Assembly: GCF_011043555.1 (NCBI RefSeq)
Contig: NZ_JAAKGS010000006.1
Coordinates: 217,244-281,243 of the forward strand
DNA: 64,000 bases
From: Sphingobacterium sp. SGR-19
Lineage (GTDB): Bacteria; Bacteroidota; Bacteroidia; Sphingobacteriales; Sphingobacteriaceae
Direction of reading: 5' to 3'
Shown: piece by piece, positions 52,822 to 61,944 of the stretch
Position numbering within the stretch: the stretch's first letter is position 1
Layout: each line of letters opens with the position of its first letter
The notes under the pieces: generated by a model
The model's database searches: none
The model's input: only the letters and a program-made list of their open reading frames with translations
What the model was told of the DNA's origin: nothing
Position numbers and translations under genes: made by a program

Positions 52822-53256
52822 TTAGAAAGCTCGTTTGCTTAAATATTCGTTCTCTTTGGCCGTCATCAGCTCTTTATCTTCCTTTTTCTTATCCACGTAT
52901 CCGCATAGGTGCAATACGCCATGAATAATCACCCGATGCAGTTCATCACGTTCTGATACACCAAACTTCAACGCATTCTCTGCTGTCCTTTCTACAGATA
53001 TAAAAATATCACCCGCAATGACATGGTCTTCTTCCGAAGAATCAAAGGTTACAATATCCGTATATGTATCGTGATCCAGATATTGTTTGTTAATTTCTAA
53101 CAAATAGACATCTGAACAGAGAATAAAATTTAATTCACCGATTCGGTCAAAGCCCTCTGCGGTAACCGTGGCACCAATCCATTGCCGTATTTTCTGTTTG
53201 TCTTTGATTTTATAATCAATGTCCTCGTTAAAAAACGAAATATCTCTTAATGCCAT
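52822..53256 (-). CDS. ybeY: Endoribonuclease YbeY
   Basis: A 144-residue protein with the family opening MALRDISFFNEDIDYKIKD and conserved LNFILCSDVYLLEINKQYLD, DTYTDIVTFD and IAGDIFISVERTAENA. The zinc site reads HGVLHLCGYVDKKKED: the first two His are present, but the third ligand seen in most bacteria (GYDH) is replaced. YbeY matures 16S rRNA and surveys 70S ribosomes. The start is the ATG at 53256. It overlaps nothing and follows ruvX by 4 bases. Confidence 0.93.
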   Translation of the reverse strand: MALRDISFFNEDIDYKIKDKQKIRQWIGATVTAEGFDRIGELNFILCSDVYLLEINKQYLDHDTYTDIVTFDSSEEDHVIAGDIFISVERTAENALKFGVSERDELHRVIIHGVLHLCGYVDKKKEDKELMTAKENEYLSKRAF

Positions 53257-53260
53257 CGTG

Positions 53261-53674
53261 TTAAAATGCTTTGGAATCCATATAAGTTTGTAGAATAATG
53301 GTTGCCGATACCGTATCAACCAAACCCTTCTCCTGTCGTTTTTGCTTTTTCATACCGCTTTGAGCAATAACGCTGGAAGCCATTTTAGAGGTAAAGCGTT
53401 CATCAATTTCGACGACAGGGATAGCTGGATAGGTCTTTTTTAGCTTTCGGATGAAACCGACAATATGCTGTGCTGACTGCGACGCTGTTCCATCCATTTG
53501 TAAGGGTTTACCCACGACAAATGTTTCTACTTCTTCTTTTTGGAGGTAATCCGCCAAAAATGTCCAAATCTCTTCCGGATGGATAGTCGTCAGAGACGTC
53601 GCAATAAGCTGCATCGGGTCAGTAACCGCCATGCCTATCCGCTTTGTCCCATAATCAAAAGCCATAATGCGCAT
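53261..53674 (-). CDS. ruvX: Putative pre-16S rRNA nuclease / Holliday-junction resolvase-like YqgF
   Basis: A 137-residue RNase H-fold protein of normal length. It has MRIMAFDYGTKRIGMAVTDP at the N-terminus, FVVGKPLQMDGTASQSAQHI, PVVEIDERFTSKMA and the terminal KGLVDTVSATIILQTYMDSK, with the acidic metal ligands in place. In E. coli the family trims the 5' end of 16S rRNA. It sits directly upstream of ybeY, consistent with an rRNA-maturation pair. A TATTTTTG element lies 15 bases before the ATG. Confidence 0.92.
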   Translation of the reverse strand: MRIMAFDYGTKRIGMAVTDPMQLIATSLTTIHPEEIWTFLADYLQKEEVETFVVGKPLQMDGTASQSAQHIVGFIRKLKKTYPAIPVVEIDERFTSKMASSVIAQSGMKKQKRQEKGLVDTVSATIILQTYMDSKAF

Positions 53675-53716
53675 ATCTGTCTATTTGCACAAAAATACGA
53701 ATCCTTATCGAGCTTT

Positions 53717-55327
53717 TTATTGTTTATCCCACCATACGGGTTTCAACCAATCATCTTTTTCACCCAGGCGGCTTATGGCTTCCTTGACATTTGTTGCATT
53801 CTGAATCAACTCAGACTGTGGATAAAAGAAGCGTTTCGGAATGATACCCCCTGTTTCACTCGGATTTGATGCTGTTCCTTCGAAAGGTATAATGACTGAA
53901 GGATATCCGGTACGTCTGTAGTTGGCGTATGCTTCTGCACCGTTGAGAAAAAAGTTTACCCACATCTGCCCATGTATAGCGTCCATCGCCTCTGCGAAAT
54001 CCGATGGAAACGGGCTATAACTTGATTTCAAAGCTTCGATTTTATCAGTATCGATCGCGGGTGCCCCCGGATAGTGTGCCATCATTTCACAACTCGCCTC
54101 TATTCCATTATTAAAATGCCCAAGGGCATTACCATGAGCTAATCCACCCCATCCCCGTAATGCAGCTTCGGCTTTTAGAAACTCTACTTCCGCATACGTT
54201 AAATGGAAGAAAGGTGCGTCCAGCGCAGAGACGTATATACTGGGCTGCACAAATTTGAAGGAATGCCCTACCCAACGAGAGATGCCATCTCCGTCAACTA
54301 TGCTACCATAATCTTCCCAATAGTCCCAACCCATTGCTCCCGGCCTTACGCCTATGGGCTCAATATAATCGGTAATATCCTGAATACTTTGCGAGACTCC
54401 AACAATACCGTCTCCCAGATATGTTCCTCCATATATTTTTAACCTCGGGTCTTGGCGATCGTGCATATAGTTCACCAAAGTTGTTGTCAGCTTAAAACCG
54501 GAAGAAATAGCCTCGTTCTTAAACACTTGAGAACGCCCGTTTCCCCTGTATTCATTTTCGCGATAACTGAGGTTCATATGCTTAGTCATAGCGATATCAC
54601 CGTTACTTTCCAATACACCCCCTGCCAAAGCTGCCTCGACCTGATTACGAGCTTCCTGTTCATTCACCTTTGTTAATCGGAAACCCAAACGCAAACGAAG
54701 GGAGTTACCCAGCTTCTTCCATTGTGCTACATTACCATTGTAAAACAAGTCGCCATCAAACGGACCTTTATCGGTGTTCAATTGAGCAACAGCCTCATCC
54801 AATTCTTTAAAGAAATCCGCATAAATATCCTCTTGCTTATCATATTTTGGCAATAGAATACCAGCTGTATATCCCTTAATAGCTTCTGAATAGGGTATGT
54901 CTCCATATAAATCCGTCATTTTTGCATAAATCATAACACGCAGGATGCGCGCGGCTGCATGAATATTCACCTGCTCGGGATCATCGGCTGTTTTGTAGAC
55001 GATATCTTCTATATTCTTCAGCTCACGAGGATAGGTTTTCTCCCAGTGGCTTGCCCAATACGTGAGATCAAACACCTGGTACATACCGCCGGCCTGTATA
55101 CCCCACGCTCCACCAAGGTGTTGAACCATCGGAGAGGCTAGCAACAAATCATAGCGCCAGACATCTTCCCGATCGCCAGACATACCTGCCTGCACCGCCG
55201 TAAATTGATAGGCTGGATCCAGCTCGCTATATCCTGCCGGATTTTCATTAAGTGACGTCAAATCTTTTGTACATCCATGCAAAAGAACGACAAGTACAAA
55301 TAATGATATATATTTTATCGTTTTCAT
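53717..55327 (-). CDS. SusD-like (SusD-like_2/RagB type) outer-membrane lipoprotein
   Basis: A 536-residue lipoprotein with lipobox LFVLVVLLHGC (Cys near residue 19). Typical segments are NPAGYSELDPAYQFTAVQAG, AAARILRVMIYAKMTDLYGD, the IPYSEAIKG motif and the C-terminal NGAEAYANYRRTGYPSVIIP. This is the PF12771-like subgroup, distinct from the SusD at 37558. It lies 27 bases after its SusC partner. No hydrolase is nearby to reveal the substrate. Confidence 0.93.
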   Translation of the reverse strand: MKTIKYISLFVLVVLLHGCTKDLTSLNENPAGYSELDPAYQFTAVQAGMSGDREDVWRYDLLLASPMVQHLGGAWGIQAGGMYQVFDLTYWASHWEKTYPRELKNIEDIVYKTADDPEQVNIHAAARILRVMIYAKMTDLYGDIPYSEAIKGYTAGILLPKYDKQEDIYADFFKELDEAVAQLNTDKGPFDGDLFYNGNVAQWKKLGNSLRLRLGFRLTKVNEQEARNQVEAALAGGVLESNGDIAMTKHMNLSYRENEYRGNGRSQVFKNEAISSGFKLTTTLVNYMHDRQDPRLKIYGGTYLGDGIVGVSQSIQDITDYIEPIGVRPGAMGWDYWEDYGSIVDGDGISRWVGHSFKFVQPSIYVSALDAPFFHLTYAEVEFLKAEAALRGWGGLAHGNALGHFNNGIEASCEMMAHYPGAPAIDTDKIEALKSSYSPFPSDFAEAMDAIHGQMWVNFFLNGAEAYANYRRTGYPSVIIPFEGTASNPSETGGIIPKRFFYPQSELIQNATNVKEAISRLGEKDDWLKPVWWDKQ

Positions 55328-55354
55328 AAAAATTCCTCCTTGTTAATACAATCG

Positions 55355-58300
55355 TTAAAACCGTACATTTAAATTGAATCCTATACTTCTTCTACCTGGT
55401 AATGATCCATACTCAAACCCTTGTCCGTTACCATTATTATAGTTAGACTCCGGGTCAATATTCGGAACGTTCTTCCGCATAATCCAAAGGTTACGTCCAA
55501 TAACGCCGATGGAAACAGATTGAATTGGCATTCTTTTCACCATCGACTGTGGAAGTGTATAGCTTATCCCGACATCACGAAGCTTGATATATCCTCCGTC
55601 GTATACGAAAGAGGCAGGAACATGCTCCGAGACGTGACGCCAGTATTCAGCGGGGCTAATGGCGACATCATTGGGCTCACCGTTTTCATTCACACCAACA
55701 CCGATAAACCCTCTACCATTTCGATCGACAGCATCCGGGTCCGAACCGGCATCCTCTGCCGCTCGTCTCTCCTGATAGTATTCGTTCCACGAATCACGAC
55801 CTTCCAATGTCGCCAGGTGAGAGCCGTTGTCATACATCATCATATTCGTCATGGAGAACAAGCTTCCGCCTTTCCGGATATCAACTGTCGCGCGGAACTC
55901 TACACCTTTATATGAAAAACTATTTGTCAAACCGCCCGTCCAGTTTGGCAAGCTATTTCCAATCGCTAGCGGACCGTCTGTATAAAGTGGTTTACCATCG
56001 CTCCCATGGATGATATTTCCTGCATCATCTTTTTGAAAATCCCGACCTAAGATGGTGCCGAAAGGTTTTCCCTTTTCCGCGATAATAGTCGCTCCTGCCC
56101 AACGGGCTTCCGCCACCGTATACGCTTCGAGGTTATCGGAAAGGTCGACTACCGTATTGTAGTTTTTCGCGAAATTGAAAGACAAATCCCATTTGAAACT
56201 GTTTTCCAGAGAAACCGGAGTCGTCTTCAATAGCATCTCCACTCCTTTATTTTTCAGCTTAGCGGCATTCAATGACGCGCGAGCATAGCCTGTCGGCGAT
56301 GGAACAGGTACATCCAGTAATACATCATTCGTCACCTCATTATAATAGGTGACATCCAAATGGATACGATTTTTCAAGAAACTTAAATCAGCCCCTACTT
56401 CAAATGAGTTTTTGCGTTGTGGTTTCAAGTTCGCGTTTGGAATAACGTCGCCCAAAATTTCTCCCATAGGAAACCCGTTCATCGACTGACCAGTCAGGTT
56501 ATATAAGAAATCTGTTTTATATGGATCGGCATCGCTACCTACTTGTCCATAAGATGTCCTTAACTTTGCATAGTTCAACACGCTCGATGGTATATCAAAA
56601 GCATCAGACAGAACAAAGCTCAAGTCAGCCGCCGGATAGAAATAGGCGTTATTTCCTTTGGGTAGTGTAGACGACCAGTCGTTACGCCCTTGCAAGTTTA
56701 AAAATAAATAGTTATTGTATCCGAGTTCTACATTTCCAAATACAGATTGGATCTCTTTGCGTGGATGCAGGGGTTGAATCAGTAATTCCCGAAAATTGGT
56801 AATCAGCATTTTACCGGGCGAAATAATTTCATTACCCATTGTAATGGTCTGCTCGCGATTAAATTTCATAATATTTCCGCCAAGCATCGCCCCAATGGTA
56901 AAAGCGGAGTTGATCTCCTTATTGAAATTCACCATCGCTTGGAAGTTATCTTCCCGCACTTTCAGATCATTAAGTTGTAATTGTCCACCGGTTCTTGTAG
57001 GCGTATGCAAATCATAAAAGTTCGTAAACTCAAAGTTATAGAAATCTGTTCCGGCACTCGCCATAGCGGACCAATTATCATCAATTTGGTAAATTAAGTT
57101 TGCTGACCCACCCGTTCTAACCTTTTTGCTATCATTGCGTGTCCGGTTTATCGTCCAATACGGGTTAGCACGGTATTGGTTTCCCGTATAGTTTATATAT
57201 GTTCCATCTTCATTCTCAAAATGCTGTAACCAAGCTTGGTCAAAGTTACCGGCCAAACCGATTAACCCATTCCCGATATTATTTACGTCATCTGTTAGCG
57301 CCGGTCTGTTCCGTACTTTCTCATTCATTAAGGAGCCTTTCACTTCCAACGTAAGCCTTTCCGTTATTTTGGATTCTCCTCTAAAAGAGAAATTATTTCT
57401 ATCATACCCACTTGTTGGAATAATATCTTTATTAGCCACATTCGAATAGGAGAATCTCAAGTTGTGGTTTTCATTGCCTCCCGTTAACGACACGGTATTC
57501 ATCGCCGTCACTCCCGTTCTAAAGAAATTTTGTACGTTATTTTCTAGATAGTTGTACGGACGCTCTCGTCCATCCCGTTGGATAATGGTATTAAAATCAC
57601 TGTACCGAGGCCCCCAGTTGGCTGTAATATTCCCTGCCTGCGTCGCGTCTTTTGGCAATAAGCCGTTCGTTCCTTGGCCATACACTTTCTGCCGTTCGTC
57701 TAAGCGGGTAGAGATATGGTCGGTAGTCAGAGAACTATTGTATTCAATCCCCAGACCTTTTTTTCCTTTACCGCTTTTCGTCGTAATCAATATCACCCCA
57801 TTCAATGCACGAGAGCCGTATAACACCGCGGCTGAAGCACCTTTCAATACCGATACCGACTCAATATCGTTCGGGTTGAGGTCTGCCAGACCATCCCCTA
57901 GGTCAAATCCGCCGTTTTGATCAGCACTTCCGATGTTTCCGTTAACAGCCGGAATACCGTCAATTACATATAACGGTTGGTTACTTCCTTGTAGTTCCCT
58001 TATCCCCCGGATTACCACACGACTAGAACCAGTAGCGCCAGCAGTGGTATTGGAAATATTGACACCGGCTACTTTACCTTGCATAGCAGAAATCGCGTTA
58101 GGTTCTCCAAAACCGGTCACTTCATCGCCAGAAATATCCGACACTGCGTAGCCCAAGGAGCGCTTCTGACGTTGGATACCCAATGCCGTTACAACAACAT
58201 TATCCATTATCTCTTCCCGCTCAACCAATACTACATCTATCGTGCTACGATTGCCCACCGAAACTTCTTGAATTCCATAACCTAAGAAAGAAAAGCTCAA

Positions 58301-58816
58301 CACATTGTTTTCGCCCGTTAATTCCAGCGTATATTGTCCACGTTCGTTTGTAACTGCTGATTTAGAAGTGCCTTTAAGTCGCACGCTTACGCCAGGCAAA
58401 GTCATACCATCAGCATTCCGAACGTAACCACTCACGATACGCATCTGTTTAATTACGGCCGTGTTATCTTTATTTTTGACGATTACCGTATTGCTTGTCA
58501 ACGAATAGGTAAAAGGTTGATTTCTAAAGCATAGCTCTAATGCTTCCTCGAGCGTCACGTTCTTGACATTGATCGTTACTTTTTTTGCATTTTTCAACAT
58601 TGTCGCACTATAGAGAAAATCATGATTACTTTGTTCGCTGATTTTCTTAAGTGCGGATTCCAACGTACCGTTAGTCGTCGACAACGTGATGTGTTGAGCA
58701 AAGCTGGTAGCACTTGCTTTCACAAAGGCACATATCAAGAGGATTGTGGTCAGTTTCATAACAAGTAAAATCCTGTAAAAGGAAAGAATTCTCTCCCTAC
58801 CCAAATTAAATTTCAT
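55355..58816 (-). CDS. SusC/RagA TonB-dependent transporter with STN signalling domain
   Basis: A 1153-residue receptor. The signal peptide (LTTILLICAFVKASATSFAQ) is followed by an STN domain (about 45-115: TLESALKKISEQSNHDFLYS, NVTLEEALELCFRNQPFTYS), a CarboxypepD_reg-like domain (RIVSGYVRNADGMTLPGVSV), then the SusC plug with MDNVVVTALGIQRQKRSLGY and YGSRALNGVILITTKSGKG and a large barrel. The STN domain touches an anti-sigma factor, here the FecR 135 bases upstream. It pairs with the SusD downstream. Confidence 0.95.
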   Translation of the reverse strand: MKFNLGRERILSFYRILLVMKLTTILLICAFVKASATSFAQHITLSTTNGTLESALKKISEQSNHDFLYSATMLKNAKKVTINVKNVTLEEALELCFRNQPFTYSLTSNTVIVKNKDNTAVIKQMRIVSGYVRNADGMTLPGVSVRLKGTSKSAVTNERGQYTLELTGENNVLSFSFLGYGIQEVSVGNRSTIDVVLVEREEIMDNVVVTALGIQRQKRSLGYAVSDISGDEVTGFGEPNAISAMQGKVAGVNISNTTAGATGSSRVVIRGIRELQGSNQPLYVIDGIPAVNGNIGSADQNGGFDLGDGLADLNPNDIESVSVLKGASAAVLYGSRALNGVILITTKSGKGKKGLGIEYNSSLTTDHISTRLDERQKVYGQGTNGLLPKDATQAGNITANWGPRYSDFNTIIQRDGRERPYNYLENNVQNFFRTGVTAMNTVSLTGGNENHNLRFSYSNVANKDIIPTSGYDRNNFSFRGESKITERLTLEVKGSLMNEKVRNRPALTDDVNNIGNGLIGLAGNFDQAWLQHFENEDGTYINYTGNQYRANPYWTINRTRNDSKKVRTGGSANLIYQIDDNWSAMASAGTDFYNFEFTNFYDLHTPTRTGGQLQLNDLKVREDNFQAMVNFNKEINSAFTIGAMLGGNIMKFNREQTITMGNEIISPGKMLITNFRELLIQPLHPRKEIQSVFGNVELGYNNYLFLNLQGRNDWSSTLPKGNNAYFYPAADLSFVLSDAFDIPSSVLNYAKLRTSYGQVGSDADPYKTDFLYNLTGQSMNGFPMGEILGDVIPNANLKPQRKNSFEVGADLSFLKNRIHLDVTYYNEVTNDVLLDVPVPSPTGYARASLNAAKLKNKGVEMLLKTTPVSLENSFKWDLSFNFAKNYNTVVDLSDNLEAYTVAEARWAGATIIAEKGKPFGTILGRDFQKDDAGNIIHGSDGKPLYTDGPLAIGNSLPNWTGGLTNSFSYKGVEFRATVDIRKGGSLFSMTNMMMYDNGSHLATLEGRDSWNEYYQERRAAEDAGSDPDAVDRNGRGFIGVGVNENGEPNDVAISPAEYWRHVSEHVPASFVYDGGYIKLRDVGISYTLPQSMVKRMPIQSVSIGVIGRNLWIMRKNVPNIDPESNYNNGNGQGFEYGSLPGRRSIGFNLNVRF

Positions 58817-58894
58817 ATTTTTGAAAGTTAGAGTTTATGTAATTGATAATATTTTGTTAGTACATTTTATTATAACGAAACTCAACACGTTTAA

Positions 58895-58924
58895 GATGCT
58901 GGAGCGGGGCAACGCTTCAGCATT
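58895..58924. repeat. Hairpin between the FecR and SusC genes
   Basis: GATGCTGGAGCG / CGCTTCAGCATT with a 6-base loop. The T run lies on the plus-strand side, so it would end antisense and not sense transcription; on the minus strand it could shape the susC leader. Confidence 0.5.
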
Positions 58925-58951
58925 TTTTCGTTGTTGATTATGAAAGTAAAT

Positions 58952-60097
58952 TTATGGCATAACAACAACCCTCCTTCCTTCTATTTCAAACTTAACTGTC
59001 CCTATTTGTTCTAACATATTTAAGATTTCAGTGATATCACTTCTACGAAGTATTCGCCCTGAGTATAGTATATCTTTCATACTTCCCTGATAGATCACTT
59101 GACAATCATACCATCTGGAAAGCTGATTCATGACACTTTTTATATTTTCATTGTTAAACATAAAATAGCCTTTGGTCCATGCCGTCTCTACTGTTAAATC
59201 AGCTTTTTTGGTATGCATAACACCACTCGCTTTATTCAGTATGGCAGATTGTCCTGGCTTCAGCAACGCTTCCTTGTTCTCCGCCTTAACCTTTACTGAC
59301 CCCTCTACTAGAGTTGTCGTAATATCCTCTTCATCTTGATAGCCCTTCACATTAAACGTCGTGCCCAGCACTTCGATTTCCATAGTAGGCATCGATACTA
59401 TAAAAGGTTTATCCGCATTTTTGGCAACTTCAAAATAGGCTTCCCCTTGTAGTACGACTTTACGTTCATCACCTTCAAATGAAGTGGGAAAAGACAATGT
59501 ACTCTCACTATTTAAGGAAACCTTACTACCGTCTGGCAGATGTATGATATACTGTCCTCCTTTTGGGGTTATTAGTTCATTATAGGCCAACGCGATCGTA
59601 CCATCTGTTTCTGGGCTAAAAAGCAATTCACCATTTTTATCCGTGAAAGTTCCCTGATTTGCGATACCAAATGTCGCTAACGAGTCTCCCAAGCTAACGG
59701 TCTGCCCATTGGCAAGCTTTAGTACAGCTTTACTACCTCCTGGTTTGATCTCATCATCTATTAACGCTATGTTTTCTTTACCTACATTTTTTCTTGTATC
59801 TAGTAAAAAAAAGGTCGACAAACCGATAACCAGCAGTGTTACTGCCGCTATAGAAATTAATTTCCACGGAAAAATTCGTCTAATGGAAGATGTATCATTC
59901 GTTGTTAAACCGGTTGATTGCTTTATTTCTGATAGGATATGCGTTATACGCTGTTCAAAAATAGCTTCTTCTTCTGGCCAAATTGTCTCATCGTGTTGTA
60001 CAGAACGATACCAGTCCAATAACTCCTCTCGCTCTTGATCTGTAGCTGTACCGGTAATGTATTTATCAATAAGTTCAGGAATACGTTGTTCGTCCAT
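58952..60097 (-). CDS. FecR-type anti-sigma factor
   Basis: A 381-residue inner-membrane protein. The N-terminal cytoplasmic part (PELIDKYITGTATDQEREEL) binds sigma, one membrane helix is at about 75-95 (SIAAVTLLVIGLSTFFLL), and the periplasmic FecR domain has GGQYIIHLPDGSKVSLNSES, VVLQGEAYFEVAKNADKPFI and MEIEVLGTTFNVKGYQDEED. The C-terminal domain resembles a secretin/STN fold (ILRRSDITEILNMLEQIGTV). It relays the state of the SusC receptor to the ECF sigma encoded 75 bases upstream. Confidence 0.94.
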   Translation of the reverse strand: MDEQRIPELIDKYITGTATDQEREELLDWYRSVQHDETIWPEEEAIFEQRITHILSEIKQSTGLTTNDTSSIRRIFPWKLISIAAVTLLVIGLSTFFLLDTRKNVGKENIALIDDEIKPGGSKAVLKLANGQTVSLGDSLATFGIANQGTFTDKNGELLFSPETDGTIALAYNELITPKGGQYIIHLPDGSKVSLNSESTLSFPTSFEGDERKVVLQGEAYFEVAKNADKPFIVSMPTMEIEVLGTTFNVKGYQDEEDITTTLVEGSVKVKAENKEALLKPGQSAILNKASGVMHTKKADLTVETAWTKGYFMFNNENIKSVMNQLSRWYDCQVIYQGSMKDILYSGRILRRSDITEILNMLEQIGTVKFEIEGRRVVVMP

Positions 60098-60172
60098 AGC
60101 TACATATTTTTGGCTTAACTATAAGGACGTCACATAAGGATGGGGGTTACCCTTACGCTGTACGCAATTTTT

Positions 60173-60757
60173 TTAAAAATATTTTATGAATGTATTTATT
60201 AAGATGGTGGATATGCCTAAACCTTCTAATCCTTTACGTACATTCTTGATTGCTTTGGTGAGGTGCGCCTCAACTGTTTTCTCCGCAATATTCAGCTCCT
60301 TTGAAATTTCTTTATTGGTCATGTGTAGATTACGACTGTAATGAAATACCAGTCGACATTTTTCAGGCAACTCTTCGGTAATTCCATTTACGTACTCTTC
60401 AAGAAATTTGGCATATATCCGCTCATCGTCATGCACCACTTCTTCTTTCGTATAATGTTCCTGCGCAATGGCTTCCTGACGTCGCTTCCGCTGTATAATC
60501 CGGAAAACAGAAAACTTAATAGCCGTTGCTAAATAAGCACTTAATGTACTTATTTTTACTTGTTGCCGTTTTTCCCATAACTGTATAAAAACCTCTTGAA
60601 CAATTTCTTCGGCTAATGTACTGTCTTTAGCATAATTATAGCCCATTGCCATCAACTTGCGACTATATCGGTTATAGATTTCGGTAAAAGCTATCTCATC
60701 TCCCTGTGTCAGCAGGACAGTCAATTCTGTATCCGAAGACAATGCATATCGGTTCAT
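60173..60757 (-). CDS. ECF sigma factor of the FecR/SusC signalling system
   Basis: A 194-residue sigma factor. Region 2 includes AFTEIYNRYSRKLMAMGYNY, AEEIVQEVFIQLWEKRQQVK; region 4 includes LPEKCRLVFHYSRNLHMTNK and EISKELNIAEKTVEAHLTKA. The chain fits the Bacteroidota sigma family paired with FecR. A TATCTTTG -7 element lies just upstream (60777-60784). Confidence 0.94.
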   Translation of the reverse strand: MNRYALSSDTELTVLLTQGDEIAFTEIYNRYSRKLMAMGYNYAKDSTLAEEIVQEVFIQLWEKRQQVKISTLSAYLATAIKFSVFRIIQRKRRQEAIAQEHYTKEEVVHDDERIYAKFLEEYVNGITEELPEKCRLVFHYSRNLHMTNKEISKELNIAEKTVEAHLTKAIKNVRKGLEGLGISTILINTFIKYF

Positions 60758-60776
60758 ATATTAACTTGGTGCTTTC

Positions 60777-60784
60777 CAAAGATA
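60777..60784 (-). promoter_or_regulatory. Promoter -7 element of the ECF sigma gene
   Basis: TATCTTTG on the minus strand, 19 bases before the sigma gene ATG. The -33 region is not clear. Confidence 0.5.
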
Positions 60785-60822
60785 ACATAAAATTAATAGT
60801 TAGAAAAACAGGGATATCTTTC

Positions 60823-61884
60823 TTAGCGTTCTACTATCTTTACTTCGTAAAGCTTATTCCATTGTTTACCGGTAACGAATAACCGCTTTCCTACGTTATC
60901 ATAAGCAATCCCGTTCATTTCCTCATCTACGGCGCCCCGTTTAGGATTTTTATATAGACCAACAAAATTTATTTGCCCTTCAACGGCGCCTGTTTCAGGA
61001 TTGATGATAACAATAATATCTTTTCCATATATATTGGCATATACTTTCCCATCGATAAACTCCAACTCATTGATGTAATCAACTGCCCCATTATGGTCGT
61101 ATACAGGAATAAAACCTATTTCTTGATAGGAATTCGGATCTAGAAAATATAATTTATTAGAACTATCCGTCTTTATAAGCCTTTTCCCATCGTAACATAA
61201 TCCCCACCCCTGCTTGCTTTGTTGATAGTTAAAAGTACCAACCTGCTCAAACGTATTTTTATTAAACACATAACCTAGATTATTGCGCCAGGTCAGCATG
61301 ACAATCTTATCTCCCACGATAGTCATTCCTTCACCAAAATAAGGCTCACCAGATGCATCGCTCCCTGTAATTTCTTTCTTTTGCACAACCTTTCCAGTAG
61401 CAAGCTCCACTTTTCTTAACGAGGTTATCAAATCATTGCCAGCCCCAGTGGATTCATACAAAAAACCATCTTCAAACTCTAAACCTTGCGTGAATGCCGT
61501 TATATCATGCGGATATTCATTGACCACCTCAAATGTATATTGACTGGGTGATTCTGGCAAAATGGTCACGTTACTAAATGCGACATCCTCTTTTCCTTCT
61601 CTATAGAGCTTAGCGACCAGATTACGTGCGCCAAGGCCAATAGACTCCGTATCCAACAGTAGTTCCGTGGTGTCCTGCTTCCTTTCAATAACCCGCCCAT
61701 CTACCGAATAAACAACCGAATCAATTGCACTATCGGGAAAGTTCATACGTATAGCAACTTTTTGGCCTAGTATAATTGTCTCACCAGATTTCGGTGACAA
61801 AAAATCAAACTTTTTTTGCGATTTACATCCTGCCATCAACACGATAGCAAACCCTACAAAAACTAGAATATTATTTATCTTCAT
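60823..61884 (-). CDS. Glutaminyl-peptide cyclotransferase (plant-type, PF05096) lipoprotein
   Basis: A 353-residue exported lipoprotein (lipobox VLMAGC). Residues 25-115 are an N-terminal immunoglobulin-like domain; the C-terminal five-bladed propeller has DITAFTQGLEFEDGFLYEST, YFGEGMTIVGDKIVMLTWRN, QGWGLCYDGKRLIKTDSSNK, the NELEFIDGKVYANIYG strand and NGIAYDNVGKRLFVTGKQWN. The family forms N-terminal pyroglutamate from Gln. An SD-like GGGAG precedes the ATG. In Bacteroidota this activity acts on many periplasmic proteins that start with Gln after signal cleavage, and several proteins in this window do so. Confidence 0.9.
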   Translation of the reverse strand: MKINNILVFVGFAIVLMAGCKSQKKFDFLSPKSGETIILGQKVAIRMNFPDSAIDSVVYSVDGRVIERKQDTTELLLDTESIGLGARNLVAKLYREGKEDVAFSNVTILPESPSQYTFEVVNEYPHDITAFTQGLEFEDGFLYESTGAGNDLITSLRKVELATGKVVQKKEITGSDASGEPYFGEGMTIVGDKIVMLTWRNNLGYVFNKNTFEQVGTFNYQQSKQGWGLCYDGKRLIKTDSSNKLYFLDPNSYQEIGFIPVYDHNGAVDYINELEFIDGKVYANIYGKDIIVIINPETGAVEGQINFVGLYKNPKRGAVDEEMNGIAYDNVGKRLFVTGKQWNKLYEVKIVER

Positions 61885-61944
61885 TGTTCTCCCGTATTTG
61901 CGATGCCAATTTACAGAAATAAAATGACAACCTCGACCTGTCGA

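Noticed and set aside
53717..60757. Polysaccharide utilisation locus
   Set aside because: SusC/SusD and regulators are present, but no glycoside hydrolase, lyase or sulfatase gene is in the neighbourhood.
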